Notes under the pieces: generated by a model
The model's input: only the letters and a program-made list of their open reading frames with translations
What the model was told of the DNA's origin: nothing
Databases searched by the model: none
Part shown: positions 43,236 through 47,015 of the stretch, piece by piece
How the letters are laid out: each line of letters opens with the position of its first letter
Numbering within the stretch: the first letter of the stretch is position 1
Translations under genes and position numbers: made by a program
Assembly (NCBI GenBank): GCA_930986645.1
Contig: CAKNJS010000017.1
Coordinates: 1-47,015, forward strand
Length of the DNA stretch: 47,015 nt
Direction: 5' to 3'
Origin: an uncultured Lachnoclostridium sp.
GTDB taxonomy: Bacteria > Bacillota > Clostridia > Lachnospirales > Lachnospiraceae

Positions 43236-44642
43236 TTATTTGTTTTTCCACGCTTCTTTTAAAAGATCTGCCGCATTTTTTATCTTCTCTTCATTCATAT
43301 TCGCATATCCGAGAAGTATCACTGCTTCTTTTCTGTCTTTACTGCCCTTTACATAATATTCCGAAAGACCGTATACTTTAACTCCTTTTCCCGCAGCGAG
43401 CCTGATCAGTTCCTCTTCACTTCTTCCATCATGAAAATGAAGGAGGAGATGGACTCCGGCATTCTCGCCCGAAACTGTAAAACCGGCATCCCAGTCACGA
43501 AGGGCCGCAAGAAGAGTATCATGTCTGTTCTTATAAAGAGCACGCATTTTATTCAGATGGCGCTCATAATATCCTTCTTCGATAAACCGCTGCAGGATCA
43601 GCTGATCCACCTTCGACACTGTCGAACTGATAAATCCGCATCGCTCTTCATACATTCTGCAAAGATTCTCCGGCAGGACCATATAGCTCATTCGGATAGC
43701 CGGGGCAATAGACTTGGAAAATGTTCCGATATAGATTACCCTGCCTTTTCCATCGTACCCCTGCAGGGCAGGAATCGGTTTGCCTTTATATCTGAACTCA
43801 CTGTCGTAATCATCTTCTATAATATACCGGTCTTGTCCGCCGTCTGCCCACCCCAGAAGTTCTATACGCCTTTTAATCGGCATTACTGTTCCGAGCGGAT
43901 ACTGGTGGGAAGGCATAACGAAAGCAATATCCGCGCCGGATGTTTCCAGTCTGTCCACCCGCATCCCTTTGGCATCCATATCCACTGTGCATACTTCACA
44001 TGAAAGATTTGAAAAGAGCCGGTAAGCCTGCCTGTAAGTCGGATTTTCCAATGCGACACGATGTCTGGTGCCGATTATTGCGCACAGAAGCATCATAAGG
44101 TAATCGTTTCCCGCACCGACTATGATCTGTTCCGGCGTACAGTTCACGCCGCGGGCTTGATGCAGATAGCTGCTTATGGCATTTCGCAGCCCCCATTCTC
44201 CCTTGGGACTCCCCAGCCGGAACAGCTCTGCACGGTCATCCATAAGACATTCTCTGGACAACTTCCTCCATACATTGTAGGGAAAACTTTTCAGATCCAC
44301 GCCATTGGGAGTAAAATCATACGTATATTTCTTTTCCCCTTTTGAATCTTTCTTTTTCGTACTGCGGTTTTGCCGCTGAATCTGATAGAGGCCGTCGATC
44401 TGCGCTGCAAAATATCCGCGGCATGGCTGAGCTTCAATATATCCTTCAGATAACAGCTGCTCATATGCCAGCTCCACTGTGCTCCGGCTTACGTCAAGGC
44501 AGCGGCTCAGAGCACGTGTGGACGGCAGTTTTTCACCGCTTGAAATATGCCCGTCTCTGATTTCGGAACGGATATATTCATAAATCTGTTCGTACAGCGG
44601 AGTTTTTTCATCTGGTTTCAGATTAATCGCCAGTTCATACAT
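43236..44642 (-). CDS. MocR/PdxR-type regulator (GntR HTH + aminotransferase domain)
   Basis: MocR family regulator, 468 residues. The GntR winged helix (about 11-80) has PLYEQIYEYIRSEIRDGHIS and LPSTRALSRCLDVSRSTVEL. A linker follows (80-110) and then an aminotransferase-type I domain with PLP-binding Lys in IGTFSKSIAPAIRMSYMVLP and PTYRQAYRLFSNLSCEV. Family members such as PdxR sense PLP and control vitamin B6 genes; others control GABA or taurine use. No pdxST or other obvious target is adjacent. It starts four bases past the glnS stop, so it is likely cotranscribed with glnS, an uncommon pairing. Confidence 0.9.
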   Translation of the reverse strand: MYELAINLKPDEKTPLYEQIYEYIRSEIRDGHISSGEKLPSTRALSRCLDVSRSTVELAYEQLLSEGYIEAQPCRGYFAAQIDGLYQIQRQNRSTKKKDSKGEKKYTYDFTPNGVDLKSFPYNVWRKLSRECLMDDRAELFRLGSPKGEWGLRNAISSYLHQARGVNCTPEQIIVGAGNDYLMMLLCAIIGTRHRVALENPTYRQAYRLFSNLSCEVCTVDMDAKGMRVDRLETSGADIAFVMPSHQYPLGTVMPIKRRIELLGWADGGQDRYIIEDDYDSEFRYKGKPIPALQGYDGKGRVIYIGTFSKSIAPAIRMSYMVLPENLCRMYEERCGFISSTVSKVDQLILQRFIEEGYYERHLNKMRALYKNRHDTLLAALRDWDAGFTVSGENAGVHLLLHFHDGRSEEELIRLAAGKGVKVYGLSEYYVKGSKDRKEAVILLGYANMNEEKIKNAADLLKEAWKNK

Positions 44643-44646
44643 TTTC

Positions 44647-46317
44647 TTATTTCTTCGGAAGTTTAAACGAGCTCTTCAGTGATACTATACGGTTAAACAC
44701 CAGATGCTCCGGTGCAGAATCATGGGAGTCAATGCAGAAATAGCCGTTCCTTACAAACTGAAAACTGTCATATGCTCCGTATCCTTCGAAACTCGGCTCC
44801 ACATATGCATCTTTAACCACTGTAAGTGAATTCGGATTCAGGTTCAGTGAACCGTCTTCTTTATTATATACACCTTTTTCCTCATCAATCAGATTTTCGT
44901 ACAGACGCACTTCCGCTTTCTGCGCGTGGGAAGCCGGCACCCAGTGGATCGTTCCTTTCACTTTTCTTCCGGTAAATCCGCTTCCTGCCTTTGTCTCCGG
45001 ATCATACGTACAGTGCACAACGGTCACATTTCCGTCCTCATCCTTTTCAAATCCCACACATTTTACGAAATAAGCGTGCATCAGGCGTACTTCATTTCCG
45101 GGGAAGAGCCGGAAATATTTTTTCGGCGGTTCTTCCATAAAGTCGTCTCTCTCAATGTAAAGTTCTCGTCCGAACGGAACCTTTCTGCTTCCGAGTTCTT
45201 CATTTTCAAGATTATTCGCCACGTCAAGATATTCAATCTGTCCTTCCGGATAATTATCGATCACAAGCTTAATCGGATCGAGCACAGCCATCATACGCGG
45301 CCTTTTCAGCTTAAGGTCCTCCCTGATACAGTACTCAAGCATTGCATAATCCACAGAACTCTGTGCCTTTGATACACCGCACAGATCAATAAACATCTTA
45401 ATAGACTCCGGTGTAAATCCACGTCTTCTGAGTGCGGCTATTGAAACAAGGCGGGGATCATCCCAGCCGTCCACGATTCCGTCTTCCACCAGCTTTTTGA
45501 TATATCTCTTGCCTGTCACTACGTTTGTCAGGTACAGCTTTGCAAACTCAATCTGTCTGGGCGGATTCTCAAATTCGCATTCACGCACAACCCAGTCATA
45601 GAGCGGTCTGTGGTCTTCAAATTCCAACGTACAGATTGAGTGTGTAATCCCCTCAATAGCATCCTCGATCGGATGTGCAAAATCATACATCGGATAAATA
45701 CACCACTTATCTCCTGTATTATGGTGTGTCATATGCGCTACGCGATAAATAATCGGATCACGCATATTGATATTCGGAGATGACATGTCGATCTTAGCCC
45801 GGAGCACCTTTTCTCCGTCCTTATATTTCCCATCTTTCATCTCCTCGAAGAGCCTTAAATTTTCCTCAACAGAGCGATTGCGGTACGGGCTCTCCTTTCC
45901 CGGTTCTGTAAGCGTTCCGCGGTACTCTCTCATCTCTTCCGCCGTCAGATCACATACGAAGGCTTTTCCTTTCCTGATCAATTTAACGGCACACTCATAC
46001 ATCTGATCAAAATAATCAGAAGCAAAATAGAGATGATCTCCCCAGTCAGCACCTAACCATTTAATATCTTCTTTAATTGAATCTACAAATTCCATCTTTT
46101 CCTTCATAGGGTTCGTATCATCAAATCTCATATGGAATGTACCGCCGTATTCCTTCGCCAGTCCGTAATTCAAAAGGATTGACTTGGCATGTCCGATATG
46201 GAGATAGCCATTCGGCTCAGGCGGGAATCTCGTACATACGTGATCGTAAACACCTTCTGCAAGATCTTTGTCTATTTCCTGTTCGATAAAATTCTTTGAA
46301 ACAGTTTCGTTTTCCAT
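44647..46317 (-). CDS. glnS: Glutaminyl-tRNA synthetase
   Basis: Class I synthetase that charges tRNA-Gln directly. The HIGH motif region is [20 protein letters not shown], with [40 protein letters not shown], and [20 protein letters not shown] in the place of the KMSKS loop, then [20 protein letters not shown]. The C-terminal anticodon-binding beta barrels follow ([36 protein letters not shown]). Length is 556 residues from ATG 46317 with GGAGGAG three bases upstream. Firmicutes often use the GatCAB route instead, but GlnRS is common in Lachnospiraceae. No T-box leader was seen. Confidence 0.95.
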   Translation of the reverse strand: MENETVSKNFIEQEIDKDLAEGVYDHVCTRFPPEPNGYLHIGHAKSILLNYGLAKEYGGTFHMRFDDTNPMKEKMEFVDSIKEDIKWLGADWGDHLYFASDYFDQMYECAVKLIRKGKAFVCDLTAEEMREYRGTLTEPGKESPYRNRSVEENLRLFEEMKDGKYKDGEKVLRAKIDMSSPNINMRDPIIYRVAHMTHHNTGDKWCIYPMYDFAHPIEDAIEGITHSICTLEFEDHRPLYDWVVRECEFENPPRQIEFAKLYLTNVVTGKRYIKKLVEDGIVDGWDDPRLVSIAALRRRGFTPESIKMFIDLCGVSKAQSSVDYAMLEYCIREDLKLKRPRMMAVLDPIKLVIDNYPEGQIEYLDVANNLENEELGSRKVPFGRELYIERDDFMEEPPKKYFRLFPGNEVRLMHAYFVKCVGFEKDEDGNVTVVHCTYDPETKAGSGFTGRKVKGTIHWVPASHAQKAEVRLYENLIDEEKGVYNKEDGSLNLNPNSLTVVKDAYVEPSFEGYGAYDSFQFVRNGYFCIDSHDSAPEHLVFNRIVSLKSSFKLPKK

Positions 46318-46383
46318 TGTCTCCTCCTCTATATAACGCATACATTCATGAAAGTTATCTTACCATAAAATGCAAATGACCAC

Positions 46384-46431
46384 AAGTGCCGGAGAATGTT
46401 CTGCTCAAAAGCAGTCTGTTCTCCGGCACTT
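46384..46431 (-). terminator. Hairpin after the 46442-46804 gene
   Basis: AAGTGCCGGAGAA and TTCTCCGGCACTT (13 pairs) with an inner CTGC/GCAG stem. The T-run is short on the minus strand, so this may be partial termination or an mRNA-stabilising hairpin. Confidence 0.6.
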
Positions 46432-46441
46432 TACCTTGTGT

Positions 46442-46804
46442 TTAAATCAGATCAGATATGACCATTTCCGTTCCGCTCTGATCAAAGAAGTGCTCCACCT
46501 CTGACAGAAGTTCTGCGAAATAGAGCCCCAGAACCGGATCGGCTTCAGGATGAGCTTTTCGGATATCATAGCTCTGCACGCCTATCAGCACTGTGTGCGA
46601 AGCTTTCCAATCCCTTTCGAGTACAGGCAGGAAATCATCGATATCTTCATCACCTATACGAAAAAAAAGCTCGATATTGTTCTTCATCGTATCAAAATAT
46701 CTGTAAAAATATGGCAGTTCTCCCTGTTCCATCCCCCTGACGAACTCCATCAATTTCTCCAGTCCTCTTCCTAAAGCCTCAAGCTCCTCTCTTCCAATTT
46801 TCAT
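46442..46804 (-). CDS. Hypothetical protein of 120 residues
   Basis: A soluble protein starting MKIGREELEALGRGLEKLME, with YFYRYFDTMKNNIELFFRIG and VLERDWKASHTVLIGVQSYD, ending VISDLI. Acidic and mostly helical. ATG 46804 has GGAGGG four bases upstream; the open frame to 46891 begins inside the region just before the promoter of the tRNA and is unlikely. No family recognised. It stands alone between glnS and the tRNA. Confidence 0.75.
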   Translation of the reverse strand: MKIGREELEALGRGLEKLMEFVRGMEQGELPYFYRYFDTMKNNIELFFRIGDEDIDDFLPVLERDWKASHTVLIGVQSYDIRKAHPEADPVLGLYFAELLSEVEHFFDQSGTEMVISDLI

Positions 46805-46903
46805 TTTTCCCTCCAGTCTTACCGGAAACACCACCGTGTTATCCAAGTATAGCATAAGCTGATATAAAAAAGGAAAAATGACAGGAATCATTGCATTTTT
46901 CTA

Positions 46904-46933
46904 TTGACAACATATTACGCACTGGTGTATATT
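46904..46933 (+). promoter_or_regulatory. Promoter of the tRNA gene
   Basis: TTGACA (46904-46909), 18-base spacer ending in TG, TATATT (46928-46933), some 30 bases before the tRNA start. Confidence 0.65.
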
Positions 46934-46963
46934 AGTCATTGCGTATAAAGCAATATATACTAA

Positions 46964-47015
46964 GCTGTCTTGGCGCAGTCGGTAGCGCGTCGCCTTGGTA
47001 AGGCGGAGGTCGGGG
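46964..47015 (+). tRNA. tRNA-Thr (GGT anticodon), cut by the right edge
   Basis: The last 52 bases give the acceptor 5' strand GCTGTCT, a D-arm with AGTCGGTAGCGCG, the anticodon stem-loop CGCC-TTGGTAA-GGCG, and the start of the variable loop. The loop centre GGT reads ACC threonine codons. The T-arm and acceptor 3' strand lie outside the window. Confidence 0.85.

Noticed and set aside
46318-46441. T-box leader for glnS
   Set aside because: The gap is too short and has no T-box sequence or specifier-loop pattern.

Overview
The window looks like core chromosome of a low-to-mid GC, strictly anaerobic, spore-forming Clostridia, most likely Lachnospiraceae. This rests on the gene content and the near-universal GGAGG-type ribosome binding sites: NfnAB, a Rex regulator, an iron-containing alcohol dehydrogenase, formate-tetrahydrofolate ligase with FolD, a GerA-type germinant receptor subunit, TepA next to FtsK/SpoIIIE, and two-domain DUF1540. 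Species cannot be fixed from the sequence alone. Most genes lie on the minus strand.

Left part (1-8.8 kb): the start of a gene running off the left edge, a pyridoxamine-phosphate-oxidase-like protein, rlmH, a truncated FAD oxidoreductase remnant, HelD, a membrane-anchored FKBP-type isomerase on the plus strand, a 700-base stretch with what looks like a decayed gene, the nfnA-nfnB pair, and an iron alcohol dehydrogenase with a Rex-like operator under its promoter. The centre-left (8.8-19.1 kb) holds a zinc-ribbon/TPR/CHB_HEX_C protein coupled to folD, then fhs, ftsK and tepA, followed by an operon yebC - CFI-box protein - O-acetylhomoserine sulfhydrylase.

The centre (19.1-34 kb) has nnr - alr - mazF (no antitoxin gene seen), rex and a divergent ABC-F gene. 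An AgrA/AgrC-like two-component pair faces a divergent four-helix membrane protein, and the shared upstream region carries a two-turn-spaced 8-bp direct repeat. Then come degV, a gerA-family gene, a stand-alone GT51 transglycosylase, and a group of aminotransferase, FMN-dependent alpha-hydroxy-acid dehydrogenase-like protein and dUTPase.

The one accessory region is 34.1-36.9 kb, a degenerate siphophage tail module: a frameshifted baseplate/endopeptidase-like gene, an intact small tail gene, the C-terminal stump of a tape-measure gene and a 55-residue gene. Between the tail genes sits an AT-rich zinc-ribbon/DUF4190/DUF4352 membrane protein with its own promoter, ribosome site and terminator, that is, a moron-like cargo unit.

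The right part (37-47 kb) carries metA (acetyl-CoA type by Glu111), a DUF1540 protein, a SEC-C - YdcF - aldo/keto reductase operon, two small proteins, purA, an acidic single-helix protein, a MocR-type regulator just behind glnS, a small uncharacterised protein, and a tRNA-Thr(GGT) cut by the right edge. I found no CRISPR array, rRNA, biosynthetic cluster or complete mobile element. The most interesting signals are regulatory (Rex box, LytTR-like repeat), the prophage cargo unit, and gene remnants and small genes that a simple ORF caller misses.
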